A DNA stretch of 64,000 bases from Candidatus Calescibacterium sp. (GCA_025060505.1 JANXBU010000005.1:22910-86909); one strand, 5' to 3'. Counted from the stretch's first letter, positions 1 through 9,814 are shown. Numbers and translations are program-made. Notes: a model not told the origin generated them from the letters alone.

Positions 1-70
1 GAACAAAAAAGAGAACAAAAGAATAAGCCGCCACTTTATACTGTTTTAACATATTTAAAGACTTAACCAT
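1..70 (-). CDS. Start of an exported or membrane protein, truncated by the window edge
   Basis: Reading the minus strand from an ATG at 68-70 gives 23 codons before the window ends (MVKSLNMLKQYKVAAYSFV, then LFFV). A basic N-terminus (K3, K9, K12) is followed by a hydrophobic stretch, as in a signal peptide or first membrane helix. A near-perfect Shine-Dalgarno sequence (AGGAGGT) lies about seven bases upstream, which is the main reason to believe the start because most genes here lack one. The product cannot be identified from so few residues. It would be transcribed in the same direction as alaS, which ends 91 bases upstream. Confidence 0.55.
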   Translation of the reverse strand, partial: MVKSLNMLKQYKVAAYSFVLFFV

Positions 71-122
71 AGGTTTTACCTCCTATATAAATAAATAGCA
101 ATATTCTTAAGATCGGGAGATT

Positions 123-156
123 TTCAGATAACTTTATGAATAAATAAATATCTGAA
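123..156. repeat. Inverted repeat just past the alaS stop
   Basis: TTCAGATA (123-130) and TATCTGAA (149-156) form a perfect 8-bp inverted repeat with an 18-base AT-rich loop, five bases beyond the alaS stop codon. No run of T follows on the alaS strand, so it is not a textbook intrinsic terminator. It could be a weak hairpin or an operator for the partial gene at the left edge. Confidence 0.3.
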
Positions 157-160
157 GAGA

Positions 161-2734
161 TTATATTTGTTCAAAGAGACTCTTGATATAGTCTGCGATT
201 TCACTTCTTCCTCTTTTGGTCCTACCTTTTCCTTCTGCAAAAGTTTGTTTCCCTCCGCCACTCCCACCTAAAAATTGAGAAATCTTTTTCACAAGATCCC
301 CGCAGTCAACCTTTGTTGAATTTGTACCACATACAATATCAATATCTCCGGAGTTCTCTGAAATCAACACTATAACAGAATTGCTGAACTTCTCTTTTAA
401 TCTATCTGTGAGAAAACCGAGTTCCTTCCTTGAAAATCCACGAAGATAGTCAAAAATAATCTTTAGTTCTTTGACATCAAAAATATCTGGATTAGATGTT
501 CTTGTTATTAGCTCCTTTTTGAGCGATTCGAGTTCGCTTTTGATAGCAATGTTTTCTTCAACAATATTTTTCAGCCTTGTCATCAGTTCAGACGGAGAGA
601 CCTTTACGATTTTAGATAATTCAGATATAAACTGTTCCTTCTCTCTTACATATTTTAAAAGTTCCCATCCAGCAATAGCCTCTAATCTTCTTACACCAGC
701 AGAAACTCCCGATTCTCTGACTATCTTGAATATTCCAGCTTCACCTGATTCAGAAAGATGAGTTCCTCCGCAAAGCTCCAAAGATACATCACCAATCCTG
801 ACAACACGAACTATTTTCCCGTATTTATCTCCAAAAAAAGCCAAAGCTCCCATTCGAATTGCTTCATCAATCTTCATATATTCGTGTGAAACCTCGTAGT
901 CTGCCATTATCCATGTGTTCACGAGATTTTCGATCTGCTGTATATCTGAATCAGAAAGTTGAACCGGATGAGAAAAATCAAATCTCAGTCTTTTAGGTTC
1001 TACCAAAGAACCCATCTGTCGGACGTGTGTTCCCAAAATCTTTCTCAAAGCAGAGTGAAGAAGATGAGTTGTGGTGTGATGTTTAGCAGATTGCTCTCTG
1101 TGATTTTGGTCAACCTCAAGAATAACCTTCATATCTTTTCGTAAATTTCCTTTTTTGACTTTAACCTTATGAACTATAAACTCTCCGACTTTCTTCGTAT
1201 CAAAAACATAGCCTTCAAAAGCATCTCCTCTTATGAATCCAACATCTCCAACTTGCCCTCCTCCTTCTGGATAAAACGGAGTTTTATCTGTTATGACCAA
1301 AATTTCTCCATTACCTATATCAGTATGTCTTCCATCTGGGAGATATATACCCAAAACCTTTGCATCGGATATAAGATTGTAGTACCCCAAAAACTCTGTT
1401 CCAGATGTCTCAGAAGAAATAGGAACACTTATATGAATCTGTATCTTCTCCTCCTTTTTCTTCGCCTTCTTTTTTGCAGACTCAATAAGGTTTTCAAGTT
1501 TAGCGTCATCTAAATAAAGAGAATTTTCCGAGAGAATCTCCCTCATTACATCCAAAGGAAGACCGTGTGTATCCCAGAAAGCAAAAACTATATCTGCTGG
1601 AAACTCCTGAGATTTGATTTCCTTTTTGAAGTCGGAAACTTCCTTTTCGAAAATGGGAAGGACTCTGGATATTGTATCAAAAAATCTTTCTTCCTCTATT
1701 TGCAAAGTCTTCTGTATTATATCTGAGTGCTGAACCAGATGAGTCCAGAAATCAGACATGGTATTTACAACCTCTTTAGCAACTTCGTTCAAAAATGGTC
1801 TATCAACATAATTCATAGAGTATCTGAGAGCTCTTCTTATTATTCTTCTTATAACATAACCTCTTGATTCATTTGAAGGCATTATACCATCTGCTATAGC
1901 GAATGCAGAACACCTTACAGCATCCATTACAACTCTCAGAGCAAAGGTATCAATCTCCGGAACAAGATTCAAAACAGCGTTCTTTACAGGAACAAAAACA
2001 TCTGTGTCAAAAACACTCGGGACTTTCTGTACAATCATAGAAACTCTTTCAAGTCCCATTCCAGTATCTATGTTTTTAGTTTTAAGTGGCTCCAGAGTAC
2101 CGTCTGCTCTCATATTGTATTGCATAAAAACAAGATTCCATATTTCAAGGAACCTATCGCAATCGCAAATAGGTTCTTGACACTCGTGACCAGAATCAAT
2201 ATCGTCTCTTACAACAATCAGCTCAGAGCAAGGACCACAGGGACCTTGCTCTCCCATAGTCCAGAAATTAGATTCCTTCCCTGCTCTCACAACTTTTCGA
2301 ATATCTGTCTCTCTGAACCATATCTTCTCAGCTTCATCATCTTCTTCATACACAGTAGCAATGATTTTTTCTTTAGGTATTTTGAGGAAATTTGTAACGA
2401 AATCCCAAGCAAATACTATTGCTTTTTCTTTGAAGTATCCACCGAAGGAGAAGTTTCCAAGCATCTCAAAAAAAGTCATGTGCCTTGATGTTCTCCCAAC
2501 ATTTTCAAGATCGTTATGTTTTCCGCCAGCCCTTATGCATCTTTGAACTGTTGCAACATTTTTGTGATCCGGAGTAATTTCGCCGAGAAAATATTTTTTG
2601 AACTGAACCATACCAGCATTCGTGAAAAGCAAGGTTGGATCATCCTGAGGTACAAGTGATGAAGATGGTAAAATCTTGTGATCTCTTTTTTCAAAGAAAT
2701 CTAAAAAAGCTTGTCTTATTTCAAATACCTTCAT
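161..2734 (-). CDS. alaS: Alanyl-tRNA synthetase
   Basis: Charges tRNA-Ala with alanine in the cytoplasm. The 857-aa protein has the full family layout. The N-terminal class II catalytic core carries the RCIRAGGKHNDLENVG segment (about 65-80). The editing domain has zinc-type residues His553/His557 (HTTTH) and Cys655/His659 (CGGTH). A C-terminal C-Ala/DHHA1 domain has the glycine-rich GGSGGGKQTFAEGKG motif. I place the start at the ATG at 2732-2734 (MKVFEIRQ); a longer reading to 2770 begins with TTG and adds 12 residues not typical of the family. A weak AGGATAG lies about 7-13 bases upstream. The length matches bacterial AlaRS. It is transcribed divergently from the GH57 gene. Confidence 0.97.
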   Translation of the reverse strand: MKVFEIRQAFLDFFEKRDHKILPSSSLVPQDDPTLLFTNAGMVQFKKYFLGEITPDHKNVATVQRCIRAGGKHNDLENVGRTSRHMTFFEMLGNFSFGGYFKEKAIVFAWDFVTNFLKIPKEKIIATVYEEDDEAEKIWFRETDIRKVVRAGKESNFWTMGEQGPCGPCSELIVVRDDIDSGHECQEPICDCDRFLEIWNLVFMQYNMRADGTLEPLKTKNIDTGMGLERVSMIVQKVPSVFDTDVFVPVKNAVLNLVPEIDTFALRVVMDAVRCSAFAIADGIMPSNESRGYVIRRIIRRALRYSMNYVDRPFLNEVAKEVVNTMSDFWTHLVQHSDIIQKTLQIEEERFFDTISRVLPIFEKEVSDFKKEIKSQEFPADIVFAFWDTHGLPLDVMREILSENSLYLDDAKLENLIESAKKKAKKKEEKIQIHISVPISSETSGTEFLGYYNLISDAKVLGIYLPDGRHTDIGNGEILVITDKTPFYPEGGGQVGDVGFIRGDAFEGYVFDTKKVGEFIVHKVKVKKGNLRKDMKVILEVDQNHREQSAKHHTTTHLLHSALRKILGTHVRQMGSLVEPKRLRFDFSHPVQLSDSDIQQIENLVNTWIMADYEVSHEYMKIDEAIRMGALAFFGDKYGKIVRVVRIGDVSLELCGGTHLSESGEAGIFKIVRESGVSAGVRRLEAIAGWELLKYVREKEQFISELSKIVKVSPSELMTRLKNIVEENIAIKSELESLKKELITRTSNPDIFDVKELKIIFDYLRGFSRKELGFLTDRLKEKFSNSVIVLISENSGDIDIVCGTNSTKVDCGDLVKKISQFLGGSGGGKQTFAEGKGRTKRGRSEIADYIKSLFEQI

Positions 2735-3052
2735 CTCTACAACTATCCTGTTATATAACAGTAGTTTCAATACAAAAGTTTTTTTTAAATTTCAAAACTG
2801 TTAAAAAGCTATGCTTTGTCGCAATGGTGGGATTTTGACTTACATGATTTTCCGTCTCCGATATACACTTCCTATATACACCGTAGTATTCTATTTCTAC
2901 GACAGAGAAAAGAAAGAGCAAAAAAGTTATTTCTCAAATTACTCTGAAAAAAACAGCACAGAAGTTAAACCAGATACAAAGCAGCTCGGAAACAAAAATA
3001 CAAAAACTGCAAAATCTACAAATCTATAGGAACAGAATCAAAGTATGAGAAA
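2735..3052. other. Intergenic region between alaS and the GH57 gene
   Basis: This 318-base divergent spacer has no gene I can support. A plus-strand reading frame at 2811-3029 (72 codons, hydrophobic start then K/N/T/S-rich tail) ends 23 bases before the GH57 start, but it has no ribosome site and looks like AT-rich filler. On the minus strand TTGAAA (2790-2795) and TATTGA (2767-2772), spaced by 17 bases, could be the alaS promoter. In DNA this AT-rich such matches are common by chance. Confidence 0.3.
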
Positions 3053-4501
3053 ATGAGTAGAAAACTGTATCTTGTAATCTGGTGGCATATGCATCAGCCA
3101 CTTTATAAAGATCCTTTCTCCGGAAAATATATACTTCCTTGGACATTTCTACACGCGCTGAAAGATTACTACAGCATGCCAGCAAAAGCAAGAATGTACA
3201 ACATAAAGATAAACTTCAACCTCACACCAGTGCTTATAGATCAAATTCAAGATTATGAAACAGAAATACCATGTTTGTTCACAGAAAAATTTTTGAGATC
3301 AGAAGACAAGAGCTTTTGGGAAAAGCTTATAAAAACTATGCCATATCCTCTTGCAAGAAGAGTTCCAGAACTTCAAAAAATAAAAGAAGAAATAGATAGA
3401 AAAGGAAAAACAGATGAAAGCTTGAAAAAAATTTCATCGCTCTACCTTTTAACATGGTTCCCAGAAGAAAACGGAATATTAACAGAAATAGAACAGAAAA
3501 TAGTTTATGGTGATATATCAGACCAAGATATCAAAGAAATCTTCAAACAATCAAAAGGAGTAATAAGGAAGATAATGCCAGAGTATATAAAACTCAAACA
3601 AGAGAACAGAGGAGAAGTTTCCATATCACCCTACTATCATCCGATAATCCCGCTACTGATAGATTTCTCAAGCGCAGAGGAATCTTCACCGGGTATAAAG
3701 CTACCGCAAAGAGTCTCACTAAAAGATGATGCAGAAGAACAAGTAAAAAGAGCCATAGAAAAATATGAAAAGATTTTCGGCGAAAAACCTATATGTATGT
3801 GGCCTTCCGAGGGCGGAGTTAGTAAAGATGCAATTGAACTCTTTTCAAAATACGGAATCAAAATCATCGGAACAGATGAAGATGTTCTTTTCAACTCAAT
3901 CGGAAACAGAGATAAAAGTCTGATATATCAAAAATACAAATTTGGAGAAATGACGATAATTTTCAGAGATAAAGAGCTCAGTGATCTGATAGGTTTTTCA
4001 TATCAGCACTGGAATCAAAAAGATGCCGTAGCAGATTTTATAGCAAGACTAAGAAGAATATATGAAAGCTCCCACTATATGAACCCAGTTGTGAGTGTCA
4101 TTCTTGATGGAGAAAACTGCTGGGAGTATTATCCAGACAACGGGAACGAGTTTATACATAATCTCTACTCAGAACTTGAAAAAAATAAAGATTGGTTAAA
4201 AACCGCCGATCTTAAAGAGATTATACTAAACGATGATATAAATTCCGAAGAACTTCCAAAAATAACAGCAGGAAGCTGGATATACGGGAACTTTCTCAAG
4301 TGGATTGGGCATCCGGAGAAAAATAAGTTTTGGAACGATGTCATAAAAGCAAAAATCTCTGTGAACAACCCAAGAGATAAAACCAATCTGCTTGTTGCAG
4401 AGGGAAGTGATTGGTTCTGGTGGCAAGGAGAAACACACCAACCAGAATTTGATAAACTGTTCAAAGCAAACCTGAAAAGATTCGTTGAGATAAACTCGTA
4501 A
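3053..4501 (+). CDS. Glycoside hydrolase family 57 (alpha-amylase / glucanotransferase type)
   Basis: GH57 enzymes cleave or transfer alpha-1,4 or alpha-1,6 glucan bonds with retention and are typical of thermophiles, acting in glycogen or starch metabolism. The 482-aa protein opens with the GH57 motif 1 WHMHQPLY (His12, His14). The probable nucleophile is Glu253 in MWPSEGG and the probable acid/base is Asp352 in ILDGENCWEYYP. The C-terminal aromatic motif is SDWFWWQGETHQPEFD. No signal peptide is visible, so it is likely cytoplasmic and acts on stored glucan. Family members range over amylase, 4-alpha-glucanotransferase and branching enzyme; the sequence alone does not decide. No glycogen genes are adjacent. 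Confidence 0.9.
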   Translation: MSRKLYLVIWWHMHQPLYKDPFSGKYILPWTFLHALKDYYSMPAKARMYNIKINFNLTPVLIDQIQDYETEIPCLFTEKFLRSEDKSFWEKLIKTMPYPLARRVPELQKIKEEIDRKGKTDESLKKISSLYLLTWFPEENGILTEIEQKIVYGDISDQDIKEIFKQSKGVIRKIMPEYIKLKQENRGEVSISPYYHPIIPLLIDFSSAEESSPGIKLPQRVSLKDDAEEQVKRAIEKYEKIFGEKPICMWPSEGGVSKDAIELFSKYGIKIIGTDEDVLFNSIGNRDKSLIYQKYKFGEMTIIFRDKELSDLIGFSYQHWNQKDAVADFIARLRRIYESSHYMNPVVSVILDGENCWEYYPDNGNEFIHNLYSELEKNKDWLKTADLKEIILNDDINSEELPKITAGSWIYGNFLKWIGHPEKNKFWNDVIKAKISVNNPRDKTNLLVAEGSDWFWWQGETHQPEFDKLFKANLKRFVEINS

Positions 4502-4600
4502 ATATTAACTTTTGTGTTCCGTCTGCCGTGAAATCGGAAAGTTCCCTGATAGAGCATATAAATAGCATACCATACAAAAACTATTTTTGCAATAAAAAAT

Positions 4601-5644
4601 TCAGCCAATACCCCCAGATGGTTTGAGCCTGTATGTTGGATTTATCTCTTCTTTAAGATCAGATAGCTGACCAAACACCAAGTTCCTGAGTCCCCCAAGA
4701 AAAGCTATCATTGTTCCGTTATCCATACAGTATCTTGGATGAGGGAAAACAAACTTTATTTTTCCATCTGCTTTTAAGAGCAAACTTCTCATGTATGAGT
4801 TCCTTGCAACTCCACCAGTTATTGCGATATATATAGGTTCTGGAAAATTTTCAGAAATCTCCGAAACTTTATTCACTGTTTTCCTAAAAAGTTCATCAAC
4901 AATCTTTTTCTGAGCCGATGCTAAGAATTCCGGAAGAGGAAATGGGCCAAACCAGTTTTTCGCTGTTCTTATGCAGAAAGTTTTGAGTCCAGAAAAACTG
5001 AAGTCTTCGGATTCAACATCTGGGAAGTAAAAGATTGGTTCTTTTCCTTGTGAAAGAGAATCTATCACTGGACCACCGGGATAAGGTAATCTGAAAATCT
5101 TTGCTATTTTATCGAAAGCTTCACCTGCGGCATCATCTTGAGTTTTAAGCAGTGGTTCATAGTTTCCTATGTCTCTAACAAGATAAAGAGAAGTATGTCC
5201 ACCAGAAACTATGAGAGAAAAGAAGGGAAACGGAATATCATTTTCAATAAGTGGAGAGACTATATGTGCTTCAACATGATTTACCATTATTATCTTCTTA
5301 GATAAAGCCTGAGCAAGTCCTTTCGCAAAGTTTACACCAACCATAAGCGAACCCGGCAAACCCGGTCCGTTTGCAACAGATATAAGGTCAATATCTTGCA
5401 ATTTTATTCCGGCTCTGTCCACTGCTTCCCTGAAAACAGATAATATGTTATCAAGATGAGATCTTGAAGCAAGCTCTGGAACAACACCACCGTACTTTGA
5501 ATGTATTTCCTGACTCAATATAACCAAAGAAAGTTCCCTGATCTGAGGTATTTTTTTGTTTTTTTTTCTGCTTTGCCCCAAGAACTCAACAATACCAACA
5601 GAAGTTTCATCGCATGTTGTTTCTATTCCTACGACGATTGGCAT
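4601..5644 (-). CDS. tsaD: tRNA N6-threonylcarbamoyladenosine transferase TsaD
   Basis: Transfers the threonylcarbamoyl group to A37 of ANN-decoding tRNAs. The 347-aa protein starts MPIVVGIETTCDETSVG and has the metal-binding pair His123/His127 (NHVEAH). It also has the ASKHA nucleotide-binding motifs SGGHTSLYLV and GGVARNSYMR. The start is fixed by the conserved N-terminus, and this makes it overlap the 3' end of lnt by 38 bases in another frame, suggesting translational coupling. TsaB, TsaC and TsaE are not in the window. Confidence 0.96.
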   Translation of the reverse strand: MPIVVGIETTCDETSVGIVEFLGQSRKKNKKIPQIRELSLVILSQEIHSKYGGVVPELASRSHLDNILSVFREAVDRAGIKLQDIDLISVANGPGLPGSLMVGVNFAKGLAQALSKKIIMVNHVEAHIVSPLIENDIPFPFFSLIVSGGHTSLYLVRDIGNYEPLLKTQDDAAGEAFDKIAKIFRLPYPGGPVIDSLSQGKEPIFYFPDVESEDFSFSGLKTFCIRTAKNWFGPFPLPEFLASAQKKIVDELFRKTVNKVSEISENFPEPIYIAITGGVARNSYMRSLLLKADGKIKFVFPHPRYCMDNGTMIAFLGGLRNLVFGQLSDLKEEINPTYRLKPSGGIG

Positions 5645-7208
5645 ATAAGTAAAAAATATAGATTACCGACCCCAAAACAACACATAATACTGAAAACAGA
5701 TCCCCGTACTTTGTGTAAAACGTCTGGATATGCATAGGTTTTATCTTGACCAAAAATGATGTTCTTTCAAGAAGTTTAGTTTGCTTTAGGACTTTTCCGG
5801 TTGGAGAAAAAGCTCCAGATATTCCGGTATTTGCACTTCTTAAAACAAATCTCCTTGTTTCAACAGCTCTTATAGCGGAGACAGAAAAGTGTTGAAACGG
5901 ACCAGAGGAGTATCCGAACCAAGCATCGTTTGTGATGACAGCTATAATAGAAGCTGCATCTTTTACAAAATGTCTTGAGATTTGAGGGAATATTGATTCA
6001 AAACATATGGGAACACCAACTCTGAAATCACCCTCACCCATGGAATTAAGCGCTTCTCCGGGAACAAAATCTCCAGCCACTTTTTCAACTTCTTCTATAA
6101 TCTTTCTGATGAACGGAATTTTTTCGAGAAAACCTCTCAAAGGAATATACTCACCAAACATAACAAGATGTGTTTTGTCATATTTGAAAATTTCTCCCTC
6201 AGGGGTTATAAAGAAAGCTCTGTTGTAGAACCTGTATCTACCTCCCTCTTGTGAGAACCCGAGTCCACCAGATATTATGTAGAAACCTTTTTTAGCCAAG
6301 TCCAAAAGCTCCTGTTTGAATTTTGGTTCATGTTCAAGGTAAAATGTAAGACCTGTCTCCGGCCATACAACGAGAACATTGCTATACGGATAATCTAACG
6401 CAGAAAAAGTAAGATCTATATTCTGACGAAAGTATCTTTCCTTGAACTCCGGGGTCCACTTCTGATCTTGCGGTATTGCTGGCTGAACTACTACCGAAAC
6501 TATTTCTGAAACCTGCTCCTCCACAATCTTCTCTATTTGATTTCTCCTGTATACTCCATACACTACCACGAAACATACCAAAAGCAAAGTAAAAAATCCG
6601 GAAAACACAAGCTTTTGATTCGAGAGTTTATTTTGACCTGTAAAACTACTTCTCAACTTCTCATACACGTCACATATAAAACCTGAGATTGAAAGAACAA
6701 AAAAAGATATGATGTACACTCCTCCTATATCTGCAATCTGTATGAGCACATCTTTTTTCCAGAGCGTATATCCAACCAGAGCCCAAGGAAAACCTGTGAA
6801 GAGAAAAGTTTTTATATATTCAGTTGATACCCATACAATAGGATCCACAATAGAATAAGGAAGCTTTGAAAAACTGTAAAGCTTTTCTCTAACATATCCG
6901 AATATCAGAAAGAAAAATCCAAGTACAGCTGAAAGCAAAGATAAAGGAACAATTGCAAAAATGTAAGGAAATCCTCCATAATAAGTTATAGCGTGTGTTA
7001 TCCAGTGTACAGTAAAGAAAAACGAAAAAAATCCACCAGCAAAATATACCCAGATATTACCTGTTTTTCGGTAATATATGTGTAGCGGTATATAAAAAAA
7101 AGGGGATAAAAAATATAGGTCAAATTTTGGTTGAGAGAGCATATATATGACTCCACTGAAAATAGCAATAGAAAAGAAAGTGATTTTCGATCTAAAAGAG
7201 CTCTTCAT
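5607..7208 (-). CDS. lnt: Apolipoprotein N-acyltransferase
   Basis: Adds the third acyl chain to lipoproteins at the inner membrane, the last step of maturation in diderm bacteria. The N-terminal ~220 residues hold six or more hydrophobic segments. The C-terminal carbon-nitrogen hydrolase domain contains the catalytic triad as Glu284 (VWPETG), Lys345 (FKYDKTH) and Cys402 (VPICFES). The length of 533 aa is normal. There is no clear Shine-Dalgarno site. The gene ends inside the start of tsaD. Its presence fits the lipoprotein candidates elsewhere in the window. Confidence 0.95.
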   Translation of the reverse strand: MKSSFRSKITFFSIAIFSGVIYMLSQPKFDLYFLSPFFYIPLHIYYRKTGNIWVYFAGGFFSFFFTVHWITHAITYYGGFPYIFAIVPLSLLSAVLGFFFLIFGYVREKLYSFSKLPYSIVDPIVWVSTEYIKTFLFTGFPWALVGYTLWKKDVLIQIADIGGVYIISFFVLSISGFICDVYEKLRSSFTGQNKLSNQKLVFSGFFTLLLVCFVVVYGVYRRNQIEKIVEEQVSEIVSVVVQPAIPQDQKWTPEFKERYFRQNIDLTFSALDYPYSNVLVVWPETGLTFYLEHEPKFKQELLDLAKKGFYIISGGLGFSQEGGRYRFYNRAFFITPEGEIFKYDKTHLVMFGEYIPLRGFLEKIPFIRKIIEEVEKVAGDFVPGEALNSMGEGDFRVGVPICFESIFPQISRHFVKDAASIIAVITNDAWFGYSSGPFQHFSVSAIRAVETRRFVLRSANTGISGAFSPTGKVLKQTKLLERTSFLVKIKPMHIQTFYTKYGDLFSVLCVVLGSVIYIFYLYANRRRNRNNMR

Positions 7209-7283
7209 CGTAAATGTAAAGAAAATTAATCAGATACTCATAAAAATGAATAAGCTGGAAAATATTCGTTTGGAATTTTGTCT

Positions 7284-8342
7284 TTAATTGTATATATCTT
7301 CCTTTTTGTGAAATCCTTTCTTTATGAGAATGTCTATGTTATCTTTCTTTATAACTTCCACAGGAATGTTGATAACCTTTACATCAACTTTTCCGTTGTT
7401 TAAAGTTGTTTGGAAAGAAGGTTGTTTACCATTGATTATTTCATAGGCTACTCTTACAGCAGTTCTTGCAAGCGGTTCTATATCTTTTAATATTTCCAAT
7501 TTTTGTTTTTCCTGTAACAAAAGCTTTATGTTTGGCAAGTCAGCATCCGCTCCGGCGACGAAGATCTTTTTTGTATCTATTCCTTCTTCCTCAAGAGCTC
7601 TTATTGACCCCCTGGCCAAAGATGAATTGTTTGCAAGAACACAGCTTATGTTTTTTTCAGTCTTGAGCAAGTTTTTAAGAGTTGTGTAAGACTCCTTTTC
7701 ATCCCACCCTTCGTGATAATATATCCCAAGAATTTTGACATTCGGATGTTTTTCAAGTATCATAAGATTACCAGTAGTTATTTGCTTTGCAACAGAATGG
7801 TTTTTACCGCCAGAAATTACTACGACTCTCTTTTCATCCTTGAAAAAATTCACACATTCACGAGCTTGAACAATTCCAACCATAATTGAATCATGTGTCA
7901 CGTAGTAGTCCACATCTGCATCATATATGATTCTATCGTACGCCACAACGGGAATTTTTTGAGCCTTAGCAATCTCAACCGCTTTTTTCGCCTGAAATGA
8001 ATCTACCGGCTGAATAACAATGGCTTTTACTCCTTCTTTTACAGCTTTTGAAACAAGCTCGTTTTGTTTTTCTTGATTATTGTCTGAACTACCGAAGAAA
8101 ATTTCTATTCCAAGTTTTTTCCCCTCATCTATAAAAAACTTTTTATCTCTTTTGTATCTTTCTTCTTTTTCGGTAGCTATTATAAAAGCTATACGCTGAG
8201 CAAAAGAATTATTGGGAACGACAAACAAGAAAAAGTAAAACGAATAAAAAAATCTCAAAGAAAATGCAAGAGCATGAATTAAAGCTTTAAAGAACTCAAG
8301 ATAATTTGATTTATGAAAAGAGGAAAAAGTTAAAAAATTCAT
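7284..8342 (-). CDS. Periplasmic sugar-binding protein (XylF/RbsB-like)
   Basis: Resembles the substrate-binding components of ribose/xylose ABC transporters (Peripla_BP_4 fold). An N-terminal region of about 49 residues, with a long hydrophobic segment ending near NSFAQ, looks like a signal sequence. The mature part shows the usual pattern AIVIQPVDSFQAKKAVEIAK, a middle VVISGGKNH strand and a late AGADADLPNIK segment. The xylose-type family is the closest by pattern (VAYDRIIYDADVDYYVTHD). No permease or ATPase gene is adjacent, so its transporter must be elsewhere or it serves as a sensor partner. There is no clear ribosome site. Confidence 0.8.
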   Translation of the reverse strand: MNFLTFSSFHKSNYLEFFKALIHALAFSLRFFYSFYFFLFVVPNNSFAQRIAFIIATEKEERYKRDKKFFIDEGKKLGIEIFFGSSDNNQEKQNELVSKAVKEGVKAIVIQPVDSFQAKKAVEIAKAQKIPVVAYDRIIYDADVDYYVTHDSIMVGIVQARECVNFFKDEKRVVVISGGKNHSVAKQITTGNLMILEKHPNVKILGIYYHEGWDEKESYTTLKNLLKTEKNISCVLANNSSLARGSIRALEEEGIDTKKIFVAGADADLPNIKLLLQEKQKLEILKDIEPLARTAVRVAYEIINGKQPSFQTTLNNGKVDVKVINIPVEVIKKDNIDILIKKGFHKKEDIYN

Positions 8343-8386
8343 CAGTTCAAATTTAATAACTTTTCAATCCGCTAATCATAAAAATC

Positions 8387-9034
8387 TCAGAATATCAAGA
8401 ATGGATTGGATACTTTTTCACGGGCAATTGTTGTTGTTGGACCGTGCCCTGGATAAACTATGGTTTCAAGCGGCAAAACAAGCAGTTTGCTTTTTATACC
8501 ATAAACAAGTTGATTATAGTTTCCACCTGGCAGATCTGTTCTACCTATACTTCCGGCAAAAAGTATATCTCCTGTAAAAAGATGATTCTTATCCCCATCA
8601 GATATAAAGTAAGCAGTTCCACCGGGTGAATGTCCGGGAACGTGTATCACTTTTATTTTTAATCCTACAAAATCAAGCTCATCGCCATCCTCCACAAAAC
8701 CAGAAGGTTTCGGAGGTTCGTTTATTTCATATCCAAAGTATCTTGCCATAGATGGAGCAAGCTCAAGCAGAAAAAGATCAGATTTATGCATAAGTATTGG
8801 AGGATTTTGTCCCTTCTTTTGCATCTCCTCAGAAATCTCTTTCAGAGCACCAACATGGTCTACATGTGCGTGGGTCAAAAGTATATATCTTACATCAAGA
8901 TTTTTACAAGCACTTAAAATCTCATCTGCATCGTCTCCTGGATCCACTATGAAAGCATCTGATCCAGAAGAAACAACGTAGCAGTTTTCCTGAAATAATC
9001 CAGTAACAATAGTCTTTATTCTCAGGTTTGCCAT
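8387..9034 (-). CDS. Metallo-beta-lactamase-fold hydrolase (glyoxalase II-like)
   Basis: This 215-aa cytoplasmic protein has the metal-binding signature THAHVDHVG, a second histidine in VPGHSPGGTAY, an aspartate in LFTGDILF, and the terminal histidine in VYPGHGPTT. The compact length and the GSIGRTDLPGG segment match the YcbL-type glyoxalase II-like subgroup, which hydrolyses thioesters such as S-lactoylglutathione analogues. The true substrate is unknown. It stands alone between the sugar-binding protein and hisH. Confidence 0.87.
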   Translation of the reverse strand: MANLRIKTIVTGLFQENCYVVSSGSDAFIVDPGDDADEILSACKNLDVRYILLTHAHVDHVGALKEISEEMQKKGQNPPILMHKSDLFLLELAPSMARYFGYEINEPPKPSGFVEDGDELDFVGLKIKVIHVPGHSPGGTAYFISDGDKNHLFTGDILFAGSIGRTDLPGGNYNQLVYGIKSKLLVLPLETIVYPGHGPTTTIAREKVSNPFLIF

Positions 9035-9107
9035 ATTCTTTATTTTTCTATTTTTGTAACCGCTTTTTCACAATGTCAGAATGATATTCTACAAGAATTT
9101 CACAAAA

Positions 9108-9725
9108 TTATAAATTCAGAAAGTTCTGAATCAATTTCAAACCTTTGCTTCCACTTTTTTCTGGATGGAATTGAACTCCATAAATATTATTCTTCATTAT
9201 CGCAACAGGATAAATTATCCTTGATGAAAAATTAGCAATCACAAAAGATTTGTCTTGTGGTTCAACATAGTATGAGTGTATGTAGTAGAAATATTCATTT
9301 TCTCTCATTTCAGAGAATATGTCAAGCTTGCCTATCAGATGGGTTCTGCCCCATCCAATGTTTGGAACCCTTATAGATCTATCAAGATTACCGAGATGTT
9401 TTACTCTACCCGAAATCAAAGATAAACCCCGATGTTCTGGACTTTCCTCCGAAGAATCCAAAAGAAGCTGCATACCAAGACATATACCGAGAAAAAATTT
9501 ATTCTTCTCTCTTATCTCATCAATCAAAGGTTCTATGAGGTTTCTTTCTTTTAAGTTTTCGATTCCCTTTCCAAAAGCACCTACACCGGGGAGAACTATT
9601 TTATCTGCTTTCGTTTTTGGATCTCCTGAAACAACAACATCTACCCCAAAATATGCAAAAGCACCGTAAACACTCTGCAAATTTCCAAGTCCATAATCCA
9701 CTATCCATATTCTCTGTTTGAACAT
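9108..9725 (-). CDS. hisH: Imidazole glycerol phosphate synthase glutaminase subunit
   Basis: A class I glutamine amidotransferase that feeds ammonia to HisF in histidine synthesis. The 205-aa protein opens IWIVDYGLGNLQSV, has the nucleophile Cys82 in LGICLGMQLLL and the His-Glu dyad in GVQFHPEKSG. HisF and the other his genes are not nearby. Some HisH paralogues serve surface-sugar amidotransfer with a HisF-like partner (WbpG/PseA type) instead, and isolation from his genes leaves that possible. Confidence 0.92.
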   Translation of the reverse strand: MFKQRIWIVDYGLGNLQSVYGAFAYFGVDVVVSGDPKTKADKIVLPGVGAFGKGIENLKERNLIEPLIDEIREKNKFFLGICLGMQLLLDSSEESPEHRGLSLISGRVKHLGNLDRSIRVPNIGWGRTHLIGKLDIFSEMRENEYFYYIHSYYVEPQDKSFVIANFSSRIIYPVAIMKNNIYGVQFHPEKSGSKGLKLIQNFLNL

Positions 9726-9786
9726 AGAGAAAAACTTGAGTTTCTAAATTTCTTGATCATATAAAGATAGCTGTTTAATTATAAGT

Positions 9787-9814
9787 TTTACAAACAACAA
9801 TAAAATTGTATAAG
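9787..9814 (+). promoter_or_regulatory. Possible ppa promoter very close to the start codon
   Basis: TTTACA (9787-9792) and TATAAG (9809-9814) are spaced by 16 bases, and the hexamer ends only four bases before the ppa ATG. With a usual initiation distance this would give a leaderless transcript. There is no Shine-Dalgarno site. The match is modest and the background is AT-rich. Confidence 0.3.

Noticed and set aside
2811..3029. 72-codon plus-strand frame upstream of the GH57 gene
   Set aside because: No ribosome site, low-complexity K/N/T/S tail, no recognisable family; likely AT-rich filler.
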